Positions 15,481 to 22,923 of a DNA stretch of 26,228 nt are shown one piece after another. The notes beneath the pieces are model-generated. The model was not told where the DNA came from. It did no database searches and worked only from the letters and a program-made list of their open reading frames with translations. This DNA is from a virus: IMG/VR virus record IMGVR_UViG_3300028394_000280, positions 1 through 26,228 of that record; one strand, written 5' to 3'. Positions within the stretch are counted from its first letter, which is position 1. Each line of letters starts with the position of its first letter. A program made the position numbers and the translations under genes.

Positions 15481-17182
15481 AAAAATTAAATGGAAGAACT
15501 TTTTAAGTACAGGTAATAACTGGACTGAAATGGACTTTCAAAAGAATCAAACCAACCTTATAGTTGGTACGAATGGTGCTGGAAAGTCCACTGTTCTGGA
15601 TGCACTGACTTTTGTATTGTTTAATCGCCCATTTCGTAAAATTAATAAACCTCAACTTGTTAACAGTACCAATGAAAAGGACTGTTTGGTAGAGATTGAG
15701 TTTACTGTGAATAGTAGGAATTATTTGGTTCGTCGTGGAATCAAACCGAATATTTTTGATATTGAAGTGAATGCAAAGCAACTTCATAAGGAAGCAGATG
15801 ATCGCATTAATCAAAAAATTTTGGAAGAGACTATTCTAAAGGTAAATTATAAATCATTTACTCAAATTGTAATTCTAGGATCAAGTACTTTTGTACCATT
15901 TATGCAACTTACAACATCAAATCGTCGTGAGGTGATTGAAGATTTGTTGGATATTCGTATTTTTTCTTCGATGAATAATATAATTAAAGAAAAAATACGT
16001 CAGAAAAAGGAGCAAATTAAATCTCTGGATTATAAAAAAGAATCTCTTAAGGATAAGGTTCAGATGCAAAAGAACTTTATTGATCAATTAGAAAGTCGTG
16101 GTAAAGATAATATTAAGAATCATAACTCAAAGATTTCTGAACTTCTTAAGGAGAATGATTCTTATATGATTCAAAATTCAATGACTGAAGAAAGTATTTT
16201 TTCATATATTAAAGAGCAGGAAGAAGTTTCTGGTGCAACTGATAAACTGAGAAAGTTGGGAAATTTGAAAGGTAAATTATCTCAGAAAGTATCTACCATT
16301 ACCAATGAGCACAAGTTCTTTACTGAAAATACGGTTTGTCCCACCTGCACTCAAACAATCGAGGAAGAGTTTCGGTTAAATAGAATTACCGACGCTCAAA
16401 ATAGTGCCAAGGAACTCCAACAAGGTTATAAAGATCTTGAAGAGACCATAAAGCAAGAAGAAGAGAGAGAGCGTCAATTTATTGCTCTATCTAAGGAGAT
16501 TACGAAACTCAACAATGACATTTCTCAAAACAATGCTAGGATTTCATCTAACCAACGACAGGTTAGGGATTTGGAAAGTGAAATTCAAACACTTACCGAA
16601 CAACTTGAAAACAAGAATACTGAGCATGGAAAGTTAGAAGAGTTTCAGACCAATCTCCAAAAAGTATTTGAGGATTTGGGCACTAAAAAGGAAGAGATCG
16701 TTCATTATGATTTTGCATATTCTCTTCTTAAAGATGATGGTGTAAAAACCAAAATTATCAAAAAATATCTTCCCTTCATCAATCAACAGGTGAATCGATA
16801 TTTGCAGATGATGGATTTCTACATTAATTTCCATTTGGATGAAGAGTTTAATGAATCCATTCAATCTCCAATTCATGAGAACTTCTCTTATAGTTCTTTT
16901 AGTGAAGGTGAGAAGATGCGAGTGGATTTGAGTCTATTGTTTACCTGGAGAGAAGTTGCCCGACTTAAAAATTCTGTGAATACAAATCTTTTAATTTTAG
17001 ATGAAGTTTTTGACTCTTCTCTCGATGGATTTGGAACTGATGAATTTCTTAAGATTATTCGTTATGTCATAAAGGATGCTAATATATTTGTGATTTCTCA
17101 TAAGACTGGACTTGAGGACAAATTTGAAAGTGTCACAAGGTTTGATAAGAAGGCAGGATTCTCATATAAAATAGAATCATAA
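15467..17182 (+). CDS. gp46: Recombination endonuclease ATPase subunit gp46
   Basis: This is the SMC-like ATPase partner of gp47 (Rad50/SbcC type). It is 571 residues (T4 gp46 is 560). Walker A is GTNGAGKS at 34-41. Two long coiled-coil arms flank a zinc hook CPTC at 291-294. The ABC signature SFSEGEK lies around Ser479, and Walker B LLILDEVFD has Asp512-Glu513, followed by VISHK. The family-typical order is complete. It overlaps the DUF3110 gene by 14 bases, so gp55, gp47, DUF3110 and gp46 form one overlapping operon. Confidence 0.95.
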   Translation: MITFKKIKWKNFLSTGNNWTEMDFQKNQTNLIVGTNGAGKSTVLDALTFVLFNRPFRKINKPQLVNSTNEKDCLVEIEFTVNSRNYLVRRGIKPNIFDIEVNAKQLHKEADDRINQKILEETILKVNYKSFTQIVILGSSTFVPFMQLTTSNRREVIEDLLDIRIFSSMNNIIKEKIRQKKEQIKSLDYKKESLKDKVQMQKNFIDQLESRGKDNIKNHNSKISELLKENDSYMIQNSMTEESIFSYIKEQEEVSGATDKLRKLGNLKGKLSQKVSTITNEHKFFTENTVCPTCTQTIEEEFRLNRITDAQNSAKELQQGYKDLEETIKQEEERERQFIALSKEITKLNNDISQNNARISSNQRQVRDLESEIQTLTEQLENKNTEHGKLEEFQTNLQKVFEDLGTKKEEIVHYDFAYSLLKDDGVKTKIIKKYLPFINQQVNRYLQMMDFYINFHLDEEFNESIQSPIHENFSYSSFSEGEKMRVDLSLLFTWREVARLKNSVNTNLLILDEVFDSSLDGFGTDEFLKIIRYVIKDANIFVISHKTGLEDKFESVTRFDKKAGFSYKIES

Positions 17183-17194
17183 CCAAACAGAACA

Positions 17195-17332
17195 ATGCAA
17201 GTCCCCAATCGCTACCATCACTCTAAGAAGGATCAGAAGCGGAAACTCAAACCGCAGGCCCTCCGACAAGCAAAGGCCCGCCGCCAAGCACTCAAGAAGC
17301 GTCTCACTCAACGAGACGCTTCTTTTTTATAA
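17195..17332 (+). CDS. Tiny very basic ORF, function unknown (45 aa)
   Basis: This is a 45-residue ORF starting MQVPNRYHHSKKDQ, with 15 Lys or Arg and only two Asp and no Glu. It is clearly richer in G+C than its neighbours, with many codons ending in C or G, like gp23. The last twelve codons are encoded by the following terminator stem, and its stop codon lies within the late promoter octamer. No ribosome site is obvious. The biased composition and fully open frame support a real gene, perhaps nucleic-acid binding, but length alone cannot prove it. Confidence 0.5.
   Translation: MQVPNRYHHSKKDQKRKLKPQALRQAKARRQALKKRLTQRDASFL
17294..17328 (+). terminator. Strong Rho-independent terminator after gp46 and the tiny basic ORF
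   Basis: A perfect ten base-pair stem (GAAGCGTCTC with GAGACGCTTC), extended by A-T pairs, has a seven-base loop and a run of six T. It overlaps the end of the 45-residue ORF, and its last T is the first base of a late promoter. Confidence 0.92.
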
Positions 17333-17335
17333 ATA
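17328..17335 (+). promoter_or_regulatory. T4-type late promoter TATAAATA before the first modular protein
   Basis: An exact TATAAATA shares its first T with the terminator run and lies 20 bases before the ATG at 17356. Confidence 0.8.
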
Positions 17336-17355
17336 CTTAAAAAGTTTTTATACCC

Positions 17356-18015
17356 ATGGCACAAGAAGAAGGAAGAGGGGCAAGAAAAAGATATAAAAAT
17401 GCACCATCTTATGATGAAGTAAAGGCAAAAATTGATGCTAAAGAGAAGGCAGCGGCAGAAAGAAAAGCAGCAAGATCTGCCGCAAAAAAACCTTTAACTC
17501 CCGCAGAAAGATATGAGCAAGAAAAGGCAGCGAGAAAGGATAAGTCTGGTGGTTTTTCGCAACATAGAATGACTGGAAGTGGGGGTCATGGATCAGAATA
17601 TCAAAACACTCGTTCAATTCGTGAAGAAGTTCTATCATATCTTCTTGATGAAGGTTTTGCATCTGATGAGAAATCTGCAGAGGCAATCATGGGCGCTATG
17701 AGTGAAGGTTGGATGGAGAGTATTGTTGAAGCAAGAGTAGATGATAATCTTTCTAATAAAGAAAAAAGTAACGTTAGGAATACAAGAAGTGGGATTCCTT
17801 TAAGTGATACATTTACAAGAACCGCTTTACATAAAAAACGTAGGGGAAAACCGCCAGTAAAACCTGAATCGGTAAAACCTACCAAAGACACTCAGGCGGA
17901 TGCTAAGTATAGAATGGCAGTAAATCAACCAGAACATCCTGCTGGTAAGAGAGTTCGTGCAAATTGGACACAAGATACTGCTGAAAGAGGCCCTTCAGGT
18001 AATCGTGGATCATAA
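17356..18015 (+). CDS. Modular late protein A, candidate internal or virion protein (219 aa)
   Basis: Function is unknown. It has three visible parts: a basic, Ala/Lys-rich coiled-coil-like N-terminus with SYDEVKAKIDAKEKAA at 18-33; a short module IREEVLSYLLDEGFASDEKSAEAIMGAMSEGWMESIVEA (88-126, quoted in pieces: EVLSYLLDEGFAS, AEAIMGAMSEGWMES); and a disordered C-terminus rich in Lys, Pro, Gly and Arg. The first two parts recur in the protein at 20289-21635, so the two are paralogues. IVE at 123-125, followed by Ala, fits the gp21 cleavage rule. The late promoter suggests a role in virion assembly. An internal head protein is my inference. Confidence 0.8.
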   Translation: MAQEEGRGARKRYKNAPSYDEVKAKIDAKEKAAAERKAARSAAKKPLTPAERYEQEKAARKDKSGGFSQHRMTGSGGHGSEYQNTRSIREEVLSYLLDEGFASDEKSAEAIMGAMSEGWMESIVEARVDDNLSNKEKSNVRNTRSGIPLSDTFTRTALHKKRRGKPPVKPESVKPTKDTQADAKYRMAVNQPEHPAGKRVRANWTQDTAERGPSGNRGS

Positions 18016-18037
18016 AACCACTTTCCAAACTGGCACA
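18015..18037 (+). repeat. Shared 23-bp box, copy 1 (before the CobT-like gene)
   Basis: AAACCACTTTCCAAACTG, then G, then CACA. It matches the copy at 21644-21666 at 22 of 23 bases. It starts at the stop codon of the modular protein gene and 52 bases before the -10 hexamer. Confidence 0.85.
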
Positions 18038-18040
18038 CTG

Positions 18041-18065
18041 GGGGGTCGCAAGACCTCCTTTTTTT
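18041..18065 (+). terminator. Rho-independent terminator before the CobT-like gene
   Basis: The stem GGGGGTC pairs with GACCTCC (one G-T pair), has a GCAA tetraloop and is followed by seven T. It directly abuts the -10 box of the next promoter. Confidence 0.85.
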
Positions 18066-18066
18066 G

Positions 18067-18072
18067 TATAAT
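18067..18072 (+). promoter_or_regulatory. Host-type -10 box TATAAT before the CobT-like gene
   Basis: TATAAT lies two bases after the terminator T run and 22 bases before the CobT-like ATG. No good -35 hexamer is seen at the usual distance, so an activator binding the 23-bp box upstream may be needed. Confidence 0.6.
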
Positions 18073-18094
18073 ACGGTCAGTTCAAAAAACACCA

Positions 18095-20254
18095 ATGCCA
18101 GTCAATCACGAAATCAAGTCCCAACTCGCCAAACTGCTTGCCACCGAAGACCTTGTGGTTGAGCACAAGAAAGTGGAGACTGCTCAGTTCAATGTACATA
18201 CTCGTGTGCTGACTCTGCCGATGTGGGAGAAAGCGAGCAACACTGTGTATGACCTTCTGGTTGGTCATGAAGTCGGACATGCTCTTTATACTCCTGATGA
18301 GGATTGGACTGAGCAAGTCAAAGTTCCTCCTCAGTTTGTGAATATCGTAGAAGATGCTCGCATCGAAAAACTAATGAAGCGTCGTTATGCTGGTCTTGCC
18401 AAGACTTTCTTCAATGGATACAAAGAACTTGTCGAACAAGACTTCTTTCAAATTGAAGATGAGCAAGTTGATGAGATGAATCTTGCCGACCGTGCCAATC
18501 TTTACTTTAAGATTGGTAACTTTGCCGATATCTTTATTGAACCTGGTGAAGAGACTAAAATTATCAATTTAATTGCCGACGCTGAAACTTTTACTGATGT
18601 TCTGATCGCTTCTGAGGAACTCTATGAGTACTGTAAGCAAAGGAAGCAAGAAGAAACTAAAATCAATCTGGATTCTCATGAAATTCCACAGTCTGGTGGA
18701 AATTCCCCTGCTTCCGATTTCTCAGATCAACCGGAAGGTGAGAATAATCAACCTGAAATGGAAGGTGGTGATGGTAGGAGTTCTGGTGAAATTGGTGAAC
18801 AGAAATCTCAGGAACAAAAACAAGAAGTTAGAGGTAAGCAAGGTGGTGAAACATCTGAACCTGAAGTCAAGACTGTTGGTAATCTTGAAGAAGCACTCAA
18901 AGATCTTGTGAATCGGGATGGTTGGGAAAATGTTTATTTGGAGATTCCCAAATTGAATGTGAATCAAATCATTGTAAATAATGCTGAGATTCACAATCAG
19001 TGCAAGCAATCTTGGGCATCATATCTTGATCATACTGAATATTCTCATGAAGAAATTTTTGGTGAGGTAGATAAAGATTTTCGTGAGTTTAAGCGTTCGG
19101 CACAGAAGGAAGTTAATTATCTGGTAAAAGAGTTTGAGTGTCGTAAGGCAGCAGATTCTTATGCTCGTGCCACAACCGCTCGTACAGGTGTTCTGGACTG
19201 TACCAAACTTCATACCTACAAATATAATGAAGACTTGTTCCGTAAGGTCACAACACTTGCAAACGGTAAGAATCATGGTCTGGTGTTCGTTCTTGACTGG
19301 TCCGGATCAATGAGTCGTGTGATGTTGGACACCGTAAAACAACTTTTTAATTTGATTTGGTTCTGTAAGAAAGTCAATATTCCTTTTGAGGTTTATTCTT
19401 TCACAAATGATTATCCAATTGTTAAGTATGATGAGAATCATAAACCCATTATGCCTCAACCTTTGTATCAGAAAAAGGATGGTGTAATTCAAGTTATAGA
19501 ATACTTCTCTTTGATGAATATGCTTACCAGTAAGACAAATGGTAAGACTCTGGAAGATCAGATGTTGAATATATATCGGATTGCCCGTAGTTTTAGTGAT
19601 CAATATTATTGTCGTTATAGTGTTCCAGTTGGTTGGAATCTTTCAGGAACTCCTTTAAATGAAGCTTTAATTTCTCTTCATGAAATTCTTCCCGCCTTTC
19701 AAAAAGAAAATAAATTGCAGAAAGTTCAGTGTGTAATTCTGACAGATGGTGAGGCAAATACTCCTAAGTATCATAAAGAGTTTAGTCGTCGTCATTTAGA
19801 AGAACCTTATCTTGGTGTAAATTCGATTAGCAGTAATGCATTTCTTCGTGACCGTAAAACTGGAAATACTTATTCTTTGAATGTAGAATGGCATGGTTTT
19901 AGTGATATTCTTCTTCAAAATCTTCGGGATAAGTTTCCTACAGTCAATTTTATTGGTATGAGGATTCTGGAATCTCGTGATACTTCACAGTTTATTCGCA
20001 GATATACTGGATATATTGGTACAGAATATGATAGAATTTTTTCTTCTTGGAAGAAAGAAAAGTCCTTTACTATTAAAAACTCTGGATATCATACATATTT
20101 TGGAATTTCTGCTTCTGCTCTTGCAAATGATGTGGAGTTTGAGGTTGCCGAAGATGCAACTAAGACTCAAATTAAATCTGCATTCATAAAGAGTTTGAAG
20201 AGTAAGAAAATGAACAAGAAAGTTCTTGGGGAATTTATAGAACTGGTTGCATAA
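18095..20254 (+). CDS. cobT: CobT-like protein with zinc-protease motif and VWA domain
   Basis: This protein has 719 residues. The N-terminal part has HEVGH at 58-62 (LLVGHEVGHALY) and VEDARIEKLM near 90-99, a zincin-like metal site. Residues about 190-265 are a Gln/Glu/Gly-rich linker. The C-terminal von Willebrand A domain has the MIDAS motif DWSGS at 401-405, a Thr in LSGTPLNEAL and Asp in ILTDGEANTP. This layout resembles the cobaltochelatase subunit CobT and related VWA partners of MoxR/CobS ATPases. A CobS-like ATPase gene lies 1.5 kb downstream. ATG 18095 follows the -10 box by 22 bases; a longer frame from 17957 overlaps the previous gene and is unlikely. Whether it acts on cobalamin or as a protein-remodelling partner is unknown. 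Confidence 0.85.
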   Translation: MPVNHEIKSQLAKLLATEDLVVEHKKVETAQFNVHTRVLTLPMWEKASNTVYDLLVGHEVGHALYTPDEDWTEQVKVPPQFVNIVEDARIEKLMKRRYAGLAKTFFNGYKELVEQDFFQIEDEQVDEMNLADRANLYFKIGNFADIFIEPGEETKIINLIADAETFTDVLIASEELYEYCKQRKQEETKINLDSHEIPQSGGNSPASDFSDQPEGENNQPEMEGGDGRSSGEIGEQKSQEQKQEVRGKQGGETSEPEVKTVGNLEEALKDLVNRDGWENVYLEIPKLNVNQIIVNNAEIHNQCKQSWASYLDHTEYSHEEIFGEVDKDFREFKRSAQKEVNYLVKEFECRKAADSYARATTARTGVLDCTKLHTYKYNEDLFRKVTTLANGKNHGLVFVLDWSGSMSRVMLDTVKQLFNLIWFCKKVNIPFEVYSFTNDYPIVKYDENHKPIMPQPLYQKKDGVIQVIEYFSLMNMLTSKTNGKTLEDQMLNIYRIARSFSDQYYCRYSVPVGWNLSGTPLNEALISLHEILPAFQKENKLQKVQCVILTDGEANTPKYHKEFSRRHLEEPYLGVNSISSNAFLRDRKTGNTYSLNVEWHGFSDILLQNLRDKFPTVNFIGMRILESRDTSQFIRRYTGYIGTEYDRIFSSWKKEKSFTIKNSGYHTYFGISASALANDVEFEVAEDATKTQIKSAFIKSLKSKKMNKKVLGEFIELVA

Positions 20255-20256
20255 TT

Positions 20257-20264
20257 TATAAATA
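20257..20264 (+). promoter_or_regulatory. T4-type late promoter TATAAATA before the second modular protein
   Basis: An exact TATAAATA begins two bases after the CobT-like stop codon and lies 24 bases before the ATG at 20289. Confidence 0.8.
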
Positions 20265-20288
20265 AGTCTAGGAAAGTATACTGGACTT

Positions 20289-21635
20289 ATGAATACCGAA
20301 CAAATTAAAGACATGCAACTGCTTTATAGTGCAGTTTATAATGAAGAACTTAGAGAGCAGTTTGAGGAATATAACAATACCATCTATGATGAGGATATTG
20401 TAGAAGTTGCCACCGAATACTTCTATTCATATGGACTCAATGAAGATGGTATTGGTATTCTGATTGAAAAGGTTGGTCTTGAGTCTTTTGTTGAGTATGT
20501 TTATGAGTTGTCGGAAGATCTTCATGTTCTTACTGAAGAAAGAAGGGCAAGAAAAAGAACTGGTGGGGATTCTTATGCTGAAGTAAAGGCAAAGATTGAT
20601 GCCAAAGAAGAGGCAAAGAAAAAGGCGAAAGAAGCAGCGACTGAGAAAAATGAAACAGAAAGAAAAGAACCAGAATCACGTGGCGTAGAAAGTCAGGCAA
20701 AGGCGGAGCAACCAAAATCAAAAAAACCAGAGAGGAGTGGAATTGCAAGAGCAATCTCTGGTGCAGTAGATAGAGCAAAACGCGATACTGAACTTCTTAA
20801 AAAATCATGGAATACTGCAAGAGAAGTTGGTAGGGGACATGAAGCAAATGTAGCAAGGGCAGCGGGAACTGTAGCAGGCGCTGCTCATGGTGCTGCGAAA
20901 GTTGCACATCGCTTAGGACAAGAAGCGGGTAAGAGTGAAACTGGTAAGAAAATTAAAAAGGTATTATTTGGTGAAGAAGTTGAAGCATGGGTAAATCAAC
21001 TTGTAGAAGAAGGTTATGACCTGAGTGAGTATACTTGGGATGATATGGTAGAGATTTATAATGAGCAATTTACGTTAGGGAAGAAAAAAACTAAGGAGGA
21101 ACTGGCAAGATATGTAGCGGCTCTTCAAACACTACGAGGTAATAATGAAGAACCTACAACTCGATCCCAATCATCAGGAGAACCAACAAGAAGAAGGCGA
21201 ACTACTAACTTGAAAGATGTTGAGGTTAGGGAAGACATCTATGACACTATCCTCTCACACCTGATTGATGAAGGTTATGCTGAGTCTGTAGAGCAGGCAG
21301 AAGTCATTATGGTGAATATGAGTGAAAATTGGAGAGAAAGCATTTGTGAAGGTCCCGTTGGTGAGTTTGCTGATAAAGTGGCAAGCACTGCAGGGTCAGC
21401 AGTTGGAACTGTTCAACGTGCTGTTAGGGAAGTTCCAAAATATGTGGATCAAAAAATAAAAAATGTTGCCGGAACTTATGAATATGCACGTCAAAGAGCA
21501 GATGCAAACGCTCCTTCTGGAGCTCCTTCTGGAGCAATGAAGACTACACCAAGAAGCAGAGAGTTTTCTCACGGTAATCAAGGTGGGAAACCGGGATCTA
21601 TGAAAAATCCTGGTCCAAACTTTGGTCGTGGATAA
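20289..21635 (+). CDS. Modular late protein B, candidate internal or virion protein (448 aa)
   Basis: Function is unknown. Residues 1-83 form an acidic helical domain (FEEYNNTIYDEDIVEVATEY, then IGILIEKVGLESFVEYVYEL) ending in LTE. Residues 84-115, ERRARKR and SYAEVKAKIDAKEEA, repeat the start of the modular protein at 17356-18015. A long Ala/Lys/Glu-rich segment follows, then EAWVNQLVEEGYDLSEYTWDD near 235-255. Near 315-350 lies YDTILSHLIDEGYAESVEQ, then MSENWRESICE, which repeats the paralogue's second module. The tail is Gly/Ser/Pro-rich. LTE at 81-83 and ICE near 350 fit the gp21 cleavage rule. The late promoter fits a virion role. It lies between the CobT-like and CobS-like genes. Confidence 0.82.
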   Translation: MNTEQIKDMQLLYSAVYNEELREQFEEYNNTIYDEDIVEVATEYFYSYGLNEDGIGILIEKVGLESFVEYVYELSEDLHVLTEERRARKRTGGDSYAEVKAKIDAKEEAKKKAKEAATEKNETERKEPESRGVESQAKAEQPKSKKPERSGIARAISGAVDRAKRDTELLKKSWNTAREVGRGHEANVARAAGTVAGAAHGAAKVAHRLGQEAGKSETGKKIKKVLFGEEVEAWVNQLVEEGYDLSEYTWDDMVEIYNEQFTLGKKKTKEELARYVAALQTLRGNNEEPTTRSQSSGEPTRRRRTTNLKDVEVREDIYDTILSHLIDEGYAESVEQAEVIMVNMSENWRESICEGPVGEFADKVASTAGSAVGTVQRAVREVPKYVDQKIKNVAGTYEYARQRADANAPSGAPSGAMKTTPRSREFSHGNQGGKPGSMKNPGPNFGRG

Positions 21636-21643
21636 TATTTTCT

Positions 21644-21666
21644 AAACCACTTTCCAAACTGTCACA
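21644..21666 (+). repeat. Shared 23-bp box, copy 2 (before the CobS-like gene)
   Basis: AAACCACTTTCCAAACTG, then T, then CACA. It differs from copy 1 by one base and starts 53 bases before the -10 hexamer, against 52 for copy 1. Confidence 0.85.
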
Positions 21667-21691
21667 GGGGGCCCCGACTTCCCCCTTTTTT
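21666..21691 (+). terminator. Rho-independent terminator before the CobS-like gene
   Basis: The stem AGGGGG pairs with CCCCCT, has a nine-base loop and a run of six T. The stem sequence is not the same as at the CobT-like gene, although the position is. Confidence 0.75.
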
Positions 21692-21693
21692 AA

Positions 21694-21702
21694 TGCTATA
21701 CT
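21694..21702 (+). promoter_or_regulatory. Host-type extended -10 promoter before the CobS-like gene
   Basis: TGC directly precedes TATACT, an extended -10 element, 34 bases before the CobS-like ATG. No clear -35 hexamer is seen. The 23-bp box lies just upstream of where the -35 would be. Confidence 0.6.
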
Positions 21703-21736
21703 ATGAGAGTTCAAGACAAAACCACCTAACTACATC

Positions 21737-22870
21737 ATGCCCCGCAAAACTTCTGTGACTGACGATCAACTGTTTGCTGACCTAAAAGAACTCTTCGGTT
21801 CCGAATTTAGTTCTGGCGATATTCGTGGATATTGCGCTTCTCGCAGTATTAATTATCAGACTGTTACACGTCGCCTAGAACCATTTAAGACTGATCGTGG
21901 TCGTTGGAATCTGGAAGTAACTCAAGAGAAGGTAGAGCAAATCGAACGCACATATCAAGCACCTTCTGCCCTTCCTGTTGTAGAACAAAATCTTATTCCT
22001 GATAAAGATGATACCTTCGTCAAGTTTGGTAATTTTAATGACATCAAGAAAATTATTTCTTCCAATCTCTTCTATCCTACGTTCATTACGGGTCTTTCGG
22101 GTAATGGCAAAACGTTTAGTGTGGAGCAAGCGTGTGCTCAACTTAAGCGTGAACTAATTCGTGTAAATATTACAATCGAAACTGATGAAGATGATCTTAT
22201 TGGGGGTTTCCGCCTTATTAACGGCGAAACTGTTTGGCACAACGGGCCCGTTATCGAAGCACTCCAACGAGGTGCTATATTGCTCCTTGACGAGATCGAC
22301 CTCGCAAGTAATAAAATTCTCTGTCTCCAATCCATCCTGGAAGGAAAGGGAGTTTTCCTTAAAAAGATTGGTGCATTCATTAAACCAACAAGTGGATTCA
22401 ACATCATTGCAACCGCCAATACTAAGGGCAAAGGTTCGGACGATGGTAGGTTCATTGGAACTAACGTGCTCAACGAAGCCTTCCTAGAACGCTTTCCCGT
22501 AACCTTTGAGCAGTCTTATCCTGCCCCTGCTACAGAGCAGAAGATCCTGGAAGGTGTTGCTTTGGATCTTGGTGTAGAAGACCGTGACTTCTGCAAGCGA
22601 CTGGTTGACTGGAGTGACGTTATTCGTAAGACTTTTTATGATGGTGGTATTGAAGAAATCATCTCCACCCGCCGTCTCGTTCACATCATTCGTGCTTATA
22701 GTATCTTTGCTGATAAGGCAAAGGCAATTCAAGTTTGTGTGAATCGCTTTGATGATGAAACAAAGCAAGCGTTCTTGGAACTGTATGATAAGGTTGATGC
22801 TGATTTCAAGATGCCTACTGTGGTATCAAATGAAGTTCTTCCAGATCTTGACGAACCTTGCCCTTTCTGA
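21737..22870 (+). CDS. cobS: CobS-like AAA+ ATPase
   Basis: This protein has 377 residues. The N-terminal 60 residues (DDQLFADLKELFGSEFSS, then TVTRRLEPFKTDRGRWNL) may bind a partner. The AAA+ core has Walker A GLSGNGKT at 119-126, Walker B ILLLDE at 181-186, sensor 1 ATANT at 225-229, Arg252 in LERFPVTFE as a candidate arginine finger, and STRRLVHII as a sensor 2 region. This is the MoxR/CobS branch. CobS is the ATPase of the aerobic cobaltochelatase, and cobS-like genes are common in T4-like cyanophages. Pairing with the CobT-like gene upstream suggests the two products work as one complex. The substrate is not known. Confidence 0.9.
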   Translation: MPRKTSVTDDQLFADLKELFGSEFSSGDIRGYCASRSINYQTVTRRLEPFKTDRGRWNLEVTQEKVEQIERTYQAPSALPVVEQNLIPDKDDTFVKFGNFNDIKKIISSNLFYPTFITGLSGNGKTFSVEQACAQLKRELIRVNITIETDEDDLIGGFRLINGETVWHNGPVIEALQRGAILLLDEIDLASNKILCLQSILEGKGVFLKKIGAFIKPTSGFNIIATANTKGKGSDDGRFIGTNVLNEAFLERFPVTFEQSYPAPATEQKILEGVALDLGVEDRDFCKRLVDWSDVIRKTFYDGGIEEIISTRRLVHIIRAYSIFADKAKAIQVCVNRFDDETKQAFLELYDKVDADFKMPTVVSNEVLPDLDEPCPF

Positions 22871-22876
22871 TATAAT
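22848..22876 (+). promoter_or_regulatory. Host-type promoter inside the 3' end of cobS
   Basis: TTGACG and TATAAT are 17 bases apart, with TGA before the -10 box. The -10 box overlaps the last cobS codons and abuts the hairpin. The start of transcription should fall around 22882-22884, within the left arm of the hairpin, so new transcripts would not form the full terminator. Confidence 0.75.
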
Positions 22877-22878
22877 AT

Positions 22879-22903
22879 GGGGAGGTAATGTTCCTCCCTT
22901 TTT
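22879..22903 (+). terminator. Rho-independent terminator after cobS
   Basis: The stem GGGAGG pairs with CCTCCC (plus a G-T pair), has a seven-base loop TAATGTT and five T. It overlaps the expected start site of the promoter at 22848-22876. Confidence 0.8.
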
Positions 22904-22923
22904 GTCCTTTATTTTGAAATTTT

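Noticed and set aside
17957-18094. N-terminal extension of the CobT-like frame
   Set aside because: It overlaps the end of the modular protein, the 23-bp box, the terminator and the promoter, so it cannot be part of the transcript starting at the -10 box.
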